DNA from: Paramicrosporidium saccamoebae
Lineage: Eukaryota > Rozellomycota
NCBI GenBank assembly: GCA_002794465.1
Contig: MTSL01000205.1
Span: forward strand, 24,229-88,228
Direction: 5' to 3'
DNA length: 64,000 bases
The notes under the pieces: model-generated
Seen by the model: the letters and a program-made list of their open reading frames with translations, nothing else
Told to the model about the DNA's origin: nothing
The model's database searches: none
Shown here: one piece after another, positions 55,755-64,000 of the stretch
Layout: every line of letters begins with the position of its first letter
Numbering within the stretch: position 1 is the stretch's first letter
Made by a program: the position numbers and the translations under genes

Positions 55755-58700
55755 TTATATTACCACTTCAGCCCATAAAGTACCTCGACGTCGAAGGAAG
55801 CGGCGAATAAATTCATATATAATTAGGAGGATGCCAGCACCGACGGGTGCCAGTAAAGCGACGAATGGTACCGGTCCGCCACCCAGAACAACGTTGTTCA
55901 ATCCCGGAATGTATACCACCATCAACGCCACCACAATAGCAGTGCCTCCTCCGATGTAGGTAAACTTGTTCCTAAGCAAATTAACAATCGATCCCAACAG
56001 TACTTGAACATGTCCCAGCCATACGGATAAGAATACCGATGCTTGGTCACCCACAGATTGAACAGCTGGCAAATGACAATTCCCATAAAGTATGCCGATT
56101 GGGACGATCCGGAAATGGCAATTTGTTTGTCGGCGTTGGCAATGGTGTTATTGGTCAGTCGGAGGGATGGAGCACCGAGCTTCCAATATGTTTTGGCCGA
56201 TCCCATTAACATGTCAAAGGGCACACTATACCACACCAACACAATCAGATAAGCAGCAAAGCATCCGATGGCTTCAATGATTCCACCCTGTCCGTAGCAC
56301 CAGAAGAGCATGTCCGAATCCAACAGCACTTCCCCCGTGTCGTCCCGCTTAAATGGCTTGCAGATGCGGTTCCAGCTGGCACGGATCCATCCCGGCTTGG
56401 ACGGCGCCACGCCCGTTTCAATGTCTCGGGCGATGGGGGCCGGCTGGCAGAGGACCTTGCGGGGCGGCACCAACATCAGATCGCCCTCTGGCGGCTCAAA
56501 AGCAAACGACAGAGCCGGCCCCAACTCGGATACCAAATCCACCATGAGGATCAGCAGCGAATTAATGGGGAGAGGAATGGCAAAGATGATAAATACCACA
56601 AAGGCAATCACCTCTGACGTCATATGGGTCAGAGTGTATCTAATGCTCTTCTTTAGGTTGGCAAAGATCAGTCGCCCTATATATGATTGCATTGCAAAGG
56701 GTTTCTACCTTCGGCGATTCCATGCACAATGGAAGCAAAGTTGTCATCAAGGAGAATCATTTCCGCCGCTTCCTTGGACACATCGGATGCCGTCTTGTTC
56801 ATGGAAATGCCCAGATCGGCCTTTTTCAGGGCCGGACTGTCATTCACTCCATCCCCAGATACGCCCACAATATGGCCTTTGTTCTGGAACCGCGTGACAA
56901 TCTCCAGCTTCTGTTTCGGCGAGGTGCGAGCAAACACAATCTCTTTCTGTGACAGAATCCGATCCCAATCGGCATCTGCAAGCAGCTCTAACTTTTCACC
57001 ATGCACCACCACAGCATCGTATTCATCCTCGTTAACTAGTTCCATTGGTTTCTGCAGCTTTAGGGATGCATCCATGATAGTGTCCCCAGAAATGAGTCCA
57101 ATTTGTCGGGCAATCGATTCGGCCGTCAGAGGATGATCGCCCGTAACCATTACTATCTGGATTCCTGCCGTCCTGCATGCCGCAATGGCTTTCCGGACGC
57201 CATGTTTGGGAGGGTCCATGATAGCAACCAGACCGATGAAAACAAAGGTGTCCATGGGGATATCGCATGGATCACGGGTAAACACGTGGCCCTCGGGAAA
57301 TTTGTCTTCAGCAAGCTCTTGTAAAGCCAAGGCCAGCACTCTCCGCCCTCTAATGGCAAAATGCTCGTAGGCTTCATTGAATTTTGCCTCAATCTCCTCA
57401 TCCCAAGGAACCTGCTGATCGCCCATCTGAATGGACTTGCACATTTTCGCCACCCTTTCTGGCGCACCCTTTACAAAGGATATATGCCGACCGTCAATCC
57501 GATGCACTGTCAGATGCCACTTTGTTAGGGAGCTGAATGGAATCTCGAATACTTTCCGATGCGCGTCCTGCTCTTCCGGCGCATTCACATAGTGACACGC
57601 AAATCGGAGCAATCCAACTTCAGTTGCATCGCCAAGGATGGTGCGTTCTGCCAGCGGCTTGTCTGCCTCGGATTCACTAAATTTGGACTTGCAACAGAGA
57701 GCACACGCCTGCACCAATTGGGAAAGATTGGGCACTTTGGGATCTAACGGTGTGTCTGGTCCCATCTCTCCAGTGGAGAAGAATGCCCCGTTCAGCCAGG
57801 TGCCGACCACGGTCATTTTGTTCTGAGTCAAGGTGCCCGTCTTGTCAGTTGCCAACAGAGTGATTGATCCGAGGGTTTCTACTGCATGCAAATTCTTCAC
57901 AAGAACATTCTGTTGGGCCATCTTTTTCGCAGCAATCGTCAGCAACGTCTATAGATGAGACTGTATTGCATCAGTAATACCGAAACAGTCACAGGCAGCC
58001 CTTGTGGTACATATGCCACAAAGATTCCAATCGCAAAGCTAAATGTGATCCCAAGATCGTAGCCCAGAACCAGTCCAACAATAAAAAAGATTATTGCCGT
58101 AAGTATCGCCACCACTGCAATCTTTCGAACAAAGAGATCAATTTCCTTGGTTAGTTGGCTGTGTGGCGCCTTTTCTCCAATGGTTAATTTGGCAATCTGT
58201 CCCAGAATGCTCTGATCGCCAGTGCGAATGACCAGTCCATAACCCTCTCCATGCGCGACGGTAGTTCCACTGAACACCAAATTGCTGGCCTCTAACGGAT
58301 TTTCGCTTCCCATGGAAAGACTACGTTCCTGCGCCTCACTTTCGCCTGTAATTGAGGAATTGTCGACCTTGAGATCTGTCACGCTGAATAGACGACAATC
58401 GGCGGGGATCTTGTCCCCAGCCTTAATGTAGAGCACATCCCCCTTGACGATGGAAGCTGCTGGGATTGAATGCAGCGCCTGGGCACGGATGACGGTGGCC
58501 TCGGGTGGGACAAGCGACATGAACGACTCGAGAATGGCAGCCGTCTGATATTGTTGATAAAAGTCGATGAATGCATTCACACTGGCCACCACAATAAGGA
58601 TGATCCCCAAGTAGAGCTACACCATCAAAGGACAAAACGGAAGCTACATTGACCATGGATGACGGATCGATGGCAAATAAAATAAACGACATGATCCCGC

Positions 58701-59048
58701 TGACAATGAGCAAAACATTGAACAGACCGAGCAGTTGTTTGAAAAAGAGCAACCAGGTTGATTCCTTCTTAGGAGGGGTGATGGAATTGGGACCACCGCA
58801 GCCGAGTCTTTCAAGTGCCTCCTCCTCTCCCACACCCTACAGCCTCAGAGAGGAGAGAAGAGATAAAGTACGATGCTCTTGTTGGGATTCAGTGGGTCCA
58901 CCTTGACATTGTATCTCTCAGCGACCATCTCCACTGACAATCGGTGCTCATCCTACACACTTTTACGGATTGAATGACCGCGTACGACATTGATAGACTG
59001 AAAAGTCTCTACAACAGCACTCTCCACCCCACCAACCTCCTCAGTCAT
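55755..59048 (-). CDS. P-type ATPase, Na,K/H,K-ATPase-like alpha subunit (type IIC)
   Basis: Seven exons: 58986-59048, 58872-58952, 58648-58836, 57981-58616, 56709-57948, 56004-56676, 55755-55971; introns 33, 35, 31, 32, 32, 32 nt; 1032 residues. Seen in order: the DEHRLSVEMVAERY N-terminal motif, GPNSITPPK, LYLGIILIVVASVNAFIDFYQ (M2), actuator TGES, phosphorylation site DKTGTLT (D358), KGAPERV, VTGDHPLTA, GDGVNDSPALKKADLGISM, EGRLIFANLKKSIRYTL and a ten-segment membrane plan. It pumps Na+ and/or H+ against K+. No beta subunit gene is in the window. Such pumps occur in animals and early-diverging fungi but not in yeasts, which use type IID (ENA). A short out-of-frame ATG ORF precedes the start. 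Confidence 0.92.
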
Positions 59049-59287
59049 GCGTCCCGGTAATGCATTCTACCCATTTATGGCACTGCATTAACACTGTTAA
59101 CTTTTTCCTTAGAACATGATCAGCTGAGGAAGAAAGTCTATTCATAAAATAGTCAGTTGAGGGAGAGAGATGGTTTGATTTGAATTGAATTGAATTGAAT
59201 TGGCATAATTATGAAAATCTTGACACTAGGGCTTGACATTCAAGATTAATACTCGAGCTGGTTCAAATCATTGCATAAATACAGTGT
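59049..59287. repeat. intergenic with AATTG microsatellite
   Basis: At about 59178-59201 the pentamer GAATT/AATTG repeats five times. Nothing else recognised in this short region. Confidence 0.6.
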
Positions 59288-59650
59288 TTATTTCTGGTTG
59301 ACAGTGCATTTCTGGTTGACAGTGCATTTCCGGTTGGCAGTGCATTTCCGGTTGGCAGTGCATTTCCGACAGTACCATTGTGTCCTGTCGTCTGTTACTA
59401 CAGCGGGATTAATGATCGGTCGGTGACAGCTTTGGTGGTAGACGGAGAGACAGCCATCGCACCGAACAATTCTATTCTCGTCGGTTTGGTCGTTAGCCTG
59501 ACAGAGACAGCAGGCTTGGCTGTCCACCCAATTCTCTGGGTCCGGCCTCTGGGTGGGCACATAGAGGTTAAAGTGACACATTACGTGTTGCTCCAGCTCG
59601 GAAATGGTCCAAAAGACGGTGCCACACTCCTGCCATTCGCATTTGAACAT
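59288..59650 (-). CDS. C2H2 + PHD finger protein
   Basis: About 120 residues from MFKCEWQECG; in-frame ATGs at 59671 and 59692 would lengthen it but overlap the divergent HSDL2 start. It opens with a C2H2 finger (MFKCEWQECGTVFWTISEL then EQHVMCHF) followed by a PHD finger (CCLCQANDQTDENRIVRCDG, CLSVYHQSCHRP, WYCRKC). PHD fingers read histone tails, so a chromatin role is likely. The C-terminus is four copies of a six-residue motif (KCTANR, KCTANR, KCTVNQ, KCTVNQ) from an 18-nt DNA repeat. I know no named family with this order. Confidence 0.75.
   Translation of the reverse strand: MFKCEWQECGTVFWTISELEQHVMCHFNLYVPTQRPDPENWVDSQACCLCQANDQTDENRIVRCDGCLSVYHQSCHRPIINPAVVTDDRTQWYCRKCTANRKCTANRKCTVNQKCTVNQK
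59291..59367 (-). repeat. coding minisatellite, 18-nt unit
   Basis: Four copies of TTTCTGGTTGACAGTGCA (plus-strand view; two with CCGGTTGGC) form the 3' end of the PHD gene and code KCT-V/A-N-Q/R. Confidence 0.85.
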
Positions 59651-59669
59651 CCGATGGACTTTGCCACCC

Positions 59670-60594
59670 ATGTCCGTCCCACTCACATCCATCCAATATA
59701 CACCCTCCACAGGACCGCATCTCCGCGGTCGCACCATTCTCATCACAGGCGCTTCACGCGGCATCGGACGCGCCATTGCGCTGCGGATGGCACGCGACGG
59801 GGCAAATGTGGCCATCCTCGCCAAAACAGTGGACCCGCATGGAAAGCTCCCCGGGACTATTTACACAGTGGCAGAGGAGGTACGTTCGGCAGGGGGACGG
59901 GCATTGCCATTGCAATGCGACATTCGGGACGAGAAACAGGTGGAGGAGGCAGTCCGACGGACAGTGGAGGAGTTTGGGGGCATTGATGTGGTGGTGAACA
60001 ATGCGAGCGCAATTAGTCTGACCAGCAGCGCCAACACGAACATGAAGAAATATGACCTGATGCATGACATTAACGTACGGGGCACATATTGTGTCTCACG
60101 GACTGCCCTTCCATGGCTGCTCAAGTCGTCTTGTGCACATATTCTGTCGCTGTCTCCTCCCTTGTCCATGAAGGGGGGATGGTTTGCACCCCATCCAGCC
60201 TACACCATGTCCAAATACGGAATGTCCATGGTGACCTTGGGATTGGCCGCCGAGTTGGAGGGACGTGTAGCAGTGAATTCCCTCTGGCCCCGTACAGTCA
60301 TTTCAACGTCCGCCCTACAGGCATTTGCAGGGGATCAGCGTACCATTGCGTGGGGGCTGATGTGTAGTGGATGAGTTGCATCGCAAAGCACGGACGGCGG
60401 AAATTATGGCGGACGCCGCCTATTCCATCTTTTGCCAACCCCCAAAGGCCTTTACGTACCACGGTGAATTATTTTAACGCGGATCTAGGGCAGTCTTTGC
60501 CATTGATGAGGCGGTGATGGCGGCCCAGGGAGTGCGGGATCTTGGACTGTATGCCTGTGTGGCCGGTGAGCGTGACTTTGGCACCGGTTATTAG
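59670..60594 (+). CDS. HSDL2: hydroxysteroid dehydrogenase-like protein 2 (SDR)
   Basis: Exons 59670-60339, 60368-60463, 60494-60594; introns 28 and 30 nt (28 is the shortest in the window); 288 residues. Short-chain dehydrogenase: TILITGASRGIGRAIALRMA (NAD(P) site), AKTVDPHGKLPGTIYT, VVNNASAISLT, HILSLSPPLSMKGGWF and active-site YTMSKYGMSM; AEIMADAAYSIF after the first splice. The HPKLPGTIYT and SPPL blocks are specific for HSDL2, a peroxisomal/mitochondrial lipid-related enzyme; the C-terminal SCP2 domain of the animal protein is absent and the end is GTGY, not a peroxisomal SKL. Start codons of this gene and of the PHD gene lie within 20 bp. Confidence 0.92.
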
Positions 60595-60915
60595 TTGTCT
60601 GAATTTGACCTGTAGATTTGTTCATTGAGGAAAAGGAATACACTGTGCCTCCCATGAAGAAAGTCTTGTCCCCTGGCCAGAAATCCAAGTTGTAAATTGT
60701 CTAGTCCTACATAATAATTGTAACTGAGGTTCGGATCATTATGGTTGCTGTATTATTCGCCGAAAGTTTGCTATACTATCTCAATTTACCCAATACCCGA
60801 CATTCGGTATTCATTATCCTTTAGACTATTCACTCGACACCAAACACCTACTACACTCGCTACTCACGACCCAACAAAACTCACCACTCAAGAACACTCA
60901 ATAATACTCATTGGT
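60595..60915. other. intergenic
   Basis: Convergent 3' region of HSDL2 and transportin. An A/C-rich stretch (about 60830-60910, ACTCGCTACTCACGACCCAA-like) is the only structure seen; no gene. Confidence 0.5.
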
Positions 60916-63621
60916 TTAGTTTAAATTGAAACGAGTAACTATGTCTAGTGGAATGGTACGACAATATTCAGACCAACCATCTCCTATTCGATTTTTCATG
61001 AGAACGACCAGGGAGAGAAAGGCTGCCTCCAGTTGGGGGGAGCCGCGTGTACAATTAATGCTGCTAAAGAGGGCAGGGACGGCTTCTGGGGTGAGCAAAT
61101 CGGAATGGCGGTGGAGCATGGCCACCATGGGCAGCCAGGCCGATTGGCATTCGTCAATATCAGTGTCAAGAGCGATCATTTGGGCCCAGCGAGGCAAAAC
61201 TGCGCCGAGCGCCATAGGAGGTGGAGCAATGATCAAACAGCGTCCCAGACAAACTGCCACATTCTCCAAGTACGATGTGTGCACGTTGGTATAAGTGAGG
61301 AGTTGACATAGTGAATCACCGAGATTAATGACCACCGGAGCAATCTGTGGGAAACGACCGCATTGGACCAACTCTCCCAGGGCCCAAACGGCATTGTTTG
61401 CAGAACCGTGGGTGGCAGTGTCGCGCAGGGGGTCCATGTGAGCAGCAATAGCGGGAATCAACGTATCCAAAACAAATTCAGGCTTAAGGACCTCGGAACA
61501 CTTTTCGGCAAGGTCCCCGACGAGTGCAAACGCAGCTTGACGCATCTGTGGACGCGGCTCAGTACAGCACCGTTGCAGAATAGTGTCCAATCGCACTGTT
61601 GAAAGCAAAGGACAAAGGGCAGGTCCAAGTCCTTGAACCAGGGCGCCGATGAGATCAAGGGCGACAATGCAGAAATCAAAGTCGATTTCCGTGTCGGGAC
61701 TGGCAACTAACACCACAGCCTTTAGCGTGGTCTCTGCCATGGCCACACAGCGCTGCAAAATGACCGAGGCAAAAGGCGCCATCAATGCCCCCACCCCCAC
61801 GGAAATGGAACAAATGCATTCCAACAGGGCAAACAGAGAGGGATCGTTTTCATCAGTGTCCACCCATCGCTGCATCAAAAGAGGCAATATGAGGGAAAAT
61901 GCTTCCAAATCCGCGTGGTCCAAACAGTCAATGCGGTCCGCAATAGTGCCCACCATATCGTACAATACCGCGACATTTCGATTTGGATAAAAGGAGAGGA
62001 CTTTGTGGGCCGTCTGCATAATGAGCGGCAAAATAGATCCAGTCAAGGCACACTGCTTCTCCGCAAAGACACTGACGGCCGTGCAGGCGGCATGTTGCAC
62101 CCGCTTGTTGGAATCACCCATCAGCTGGACGAGTGCGGTCAGAACCGCTGGAACAGCTAAATGACCCGCGTAGCGACTGAGGGTCCATGCTGAAATGGCA
62201 CGCACAATGGGCACTGTACTTTGCAAACATTGCAGCAGAAAGGGCGTTAGTTGGACAATGTGTTGGTCCATGGCCGCACTGCATCCCTCTGCCACTGCCC
62301 CCAATGCCAAAATGCCCGCCTCCTGCGCCTTCCAATCAGTACTCATCAAATTGGCACTGATCAGCGGAAGTAATATGGCTAGGAACGGCGCCTCGTCCAT
62401 TGTTGTGGCCAAAACATCAATGGTGGCCGCTGAGCATTTACGCAATGTCCATGCTCCATACATTTCGTCTTCGTCCTCATCATCTTCTTCTTCGTTACTG
62501 TCTATTTCACCTTCTTCATTCTCTTGATCATTTCCATTACCACTTTCACCCTTTTCATTCTCTTTCTTCTTTTCACCCCGAAGAACGGCATTGTGATGAC
62601 GTGGTCGAACATTGTTCAACTGTTCCATTTGAGCCGTCGTTTCGCGATTCGCCTCCAACTCGGGATCGTCGTCGGCATAGATAGTGTTGGCCAGTAGCAC
62701 CGGTAAAAGACGTGGCATTATTCCCAGCAGCATTTCTTGCAGTGTCTCTGTGGAATCACGCTCTGCCAATGCTAACCAAAACTCGGCCGCCTCTAATGCC
62801 ACTGCGTCTTCATTTGCTCCCTTTTCCACACATTTCAACATAAATTCCATAATCGATGGAAGTGTCGGACCCAGGCCATCTCCATGTGCCTCCAATAACA
62901 AATTCAGCGATTGACAAATGATTCGACGCATTGTCGGCTCAGTGTCCACCGTTGCTCGATGCGATAATACGGTCAGTAGTTCCTGGAGCAATGCGCCCTC
63001 GATGACGTCGTCTTGCAGGATGAAACAGTTAACTGCCTTTAGTAGTCCCGCCTGTTTTGTCTCTTCCCTTTGCAAAAGCCTCAGCATCCCTCCAATGATT
63101 CTCCCAATATTCACATCTGTTGCCAACTCATCTGCTACATCTTCACATATCTTTGCCAATGCTTCGGCTGCTGCTCTCGCTGCGTTTGCGTCACCTTGTC
63201 CTGCCGTCTGAAGAAGCGTTGGAAGGAGGTCCGGCCATGCTGTGGTTAGCTGACGGCCCAGTCGCAGCGCCACTCCCGCCAGCAGGGTGCCCAGTGTGCC
63301 TCGCACCAGCGTCGTTCCGTCATGCAGTAGTCCCAATACGTTGCATTGCTGCATGAATGCCACCGTCTCCAATGGAAATGTGTCCCGTCGTCGTACATTA
63401 TTCTTCAGCACGAGTCCTGCCATACTGCGGATGGTCTCGTTCATTCCTGTGTCTGGCGGACTCGTCAGCACTATCAACATGTACAAGTCTGCCTCTGGCA
63501 GCGCACAAAAATCTTCCATCGACTTTGCTATCTCACGCTGCTGAGATGCATCCCGTACCGTACTCGCCGCTGTCAGCAGCTTTACCAAATACTCTAAATA
63601 TTCTCGGTTCGCCTGCCACAT
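60916..63621 (-). CDS. KAP104: transportin (karyopherin beta-2 / Kap104)
   Basis: A single exon of 901 residues composed of HEAT repeats. The N-terminal part has SMAGLVLKNNVRR, TTAWPDLLPTLLQ and AALAKICEDVADEL-type Ran-binding repeats; residues about 340-385 are a highly acidic loop (EEGEIDSNEEEDDEDEDE), the feature that separates transportin from importin beta; then MYGAWTLRKCSAATIDVLA and DWKAQEAGILALGAVAEGC. The end (IGDGWSEYC..IPLDIVTRF) matches the transportin tail. It imports PY-NLS cargo such as hnRNPs into the nucleus. Confidence 0.9.
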   Translation of the reverse strand: MWQANREYLEYLVKLLTAASTVRDASQQREIAKSMEDFCALPEADLYMLIVLTSPPDTGMNETIRSMAGLVLKNNVRRRDTFPLETVAFMQQCNVLGLLHDGTTLVRGTLGTLLAGVALRLGRQLTTAWPDLLPTLLQTAGQGDANAARAAAEALAKICEDVADELATDVNIGRIIGGMLRLLQREETKQAGLLKAVNCFILQDDVIEGALLQELLTVLSHRATVDTEPTMRRIICQSLNLLLEAHGDGLGPTLPSIMEFMLKCVEKGANEDAVALEAAEFWLALAERDSTETLQEMLLGIMPRLLPVLLANTIYADDDPELEANRETTAQMEQLNNVRPRHHNAVLRGEKKKENEKGESGNGNDQENEEGEIDSNEEEDDEDEDEMYGAWTLRKCSAATIDVLATTMDEAPFLAILLPLISANLMSTDWKAQEAGILALGAVAEGCSAAMDQHIVQLTPFLLQCLQSTVPIVRAISAWTLSRYAGHLAVPAVLTALVQLMGDSNKRVQHAACTAVSVFAEKQCALTGSILPLIMQTAHKVLSFYPNRNVAVLYDMVGTIADRIDCLDHADLEAFSLILPLLMQRWVDTDENDPSLFALLECICSISVGVGALMAPFASVILQRCVAMAETTLKAVVLVASPDTEIDFDFCIVALDLIGALVQGLGPALCPLLSTVRLDTILQRCCTEPRPQMRQAAFALVGDLAEKCSEVLKPEFVLDTLIPAIAAHMDPLRDTATHGSANNAVWALGELVQCGRFPQIAPVVINLGDSLCQLLTYTNVHTSYLENVAVCLGRCLIIAPPPMALGAVLPRWAQMIALDTDIDECQSAWLPMVAMLHRHSDLLTPEAVPALFSSINCTRGSPQLEAAFLSLVVLMKNRIGDGWSEYCRTIPLDIVTRFNLN

Positions 63622-63837
63622 CCCCGTTGGGCTGTTAACTATTAATTATATTTATCATCTTTATCCTGCAATCAATCTACGAAAACCAAGGATTCTGACA
63701 GATCCTTGTGTGTTAATAAGCGAGAGTCTTCTCTTCAGATTATATGGCACCTTTATAAGCAGATACTGTTTATCGTCTTGCTTTCATCCTAGCCTGTAAA
63801 TATACTCTTTCACAATAATATTTAATTATAGGCTGAC
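63622..63837. other. intergenic
   Basis: Between the divergent transportin gene and a possible gene at the right edge. No feature seen. Confidence 0.4.
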
Positions 63838-63996
63838 ATGCCCCCTTGTAAAACAGCCATCAGATCATCGTTCCCAATATGGGTTATTGCTCCACAGACA
63901 TGGCTGGTTGTAATTTTGGCCGCTGATGAAGTTCCTCTGGTGCGTTGTGCTTCGACTATGCGCATGTTCTTCCACACAGAATGCAAATTGGATTAA
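63838..63996 (+). CDS. possible 5' end of a gene, F-box-like start
   Basis: An ATG opens a 52-codon frame reaching the window edge region. The part APQTWLVVILAADEVPLVRC, ASTMRMFFHTECKLD resembles an F-box (hydrophobic W-x2-I-x3-A/L-D...L-V-R-C-A-S-x3-R-x-F). It stops at 63994-63996 or is spliced (a GTGCGT donor at 63940 with a CACAG acceptor at 63979 would change the end). A true gene would extend beyond the window. Confidence is low. Confidence 0.35.
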   Translation: MPPCKTAIRSSFPIWVIAPQTWLVVILAADEVPLVRCASTMRMFFHTECKLD

Positions 63997-64000
63997 CCAG

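Overview
This is a gene-dense eukaryotic nuclear segment: 40 protein-coding genes or gene fragments, one possible extra gene at the right edge, and one tRNA, in 64 kb. The protein families point to an opisthokont, most likely an early-diverging fungus. Fungal signs are an FHA+forkhead factor (Fkh type), a Tps2-type trehalose-phosphate phosphatase, and an Scm3-like motif protein. It also carries genes that yeasts and most Dikarya lack but animals keep: phenylalanine hydroxylase, a type IIC Na,K-ATPase-like pump, a CABLES-type cyclin, an NAGPA-like phosphodiester glycosidase and HSDL2. A complex I subunit (NDUFS4) implies a respiring mitochondrion. Together with tiny introns and near-zero intergenic space this suggests a compact parasitic Cryptomycota/Rozellomycota genome (for example Paramicrosporidium-like); that placement is inference.

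Gene architecture is extreme. By matching reading frames and conserved protein motifs I reconstructed about 50 introns of 28-37 nt, nearly all ending TAG, many starting GTAC. Several genes only become complete after splicing, including ERH (four exons, the first being only the ATG), RPS29 (last exon of three codons behind a GC-AG intron), ERCC1, TRM61, POLE2, the forkhead gene and the CSB N-terminus. Divergent start codons lie as close as 8-34 bp.

Layout: 1-752, the 3' end of a secreted LEWY (ankyrin-like) repeat gene. 1204-6578, U1-70K, kynureninase (flanked by inverted copies of a dispersed repeat) and a Sel1-repeat protein. 7082-15491, a J-domain membrane protein, a tandem AAA ATPase and PI4K (Stt4). 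15778-20474, ERCC1, Scm3-like, tRNA-Lys, ERH, TRM61, RPS29 and a CABLES-like cyclin. 20480-30699, a propeller protein, MRPL46, TRS120, SEC24, a zinc-ribbon kinase and VPS60. 30955-41244, GNA1, FKH, POLE2, two less clear genes, the trehalose enzyme and NAGPA. 41378-48676, NDUFS4, CSB, PIN4, SEC6 and PAH. 48858-49800, a divergent H4/H3 pair with metazoan-type 3' stem-loops. 50260-55327, two tandem full-length LEWY-repeat genes. 55755-63621, Na,K-ATPase, a C2H2+PHD protein, HSDL2 and transportin; then an incomplete gene at the edge.

Most of the window is housekeeping: ER-Golgi and exocyst traffic (SEC24, TRS120, SEC6, VPS60, PI4K), DNA repair/replication (ERCC1, CSB, POLE2), and RNA/ribosome genes. 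The accessory part is the secreted LEWY-repeat family at three places, with shared promoters and different C-termini; it is the best candidate here for an undescribed, possibly host-interacting, gene family.
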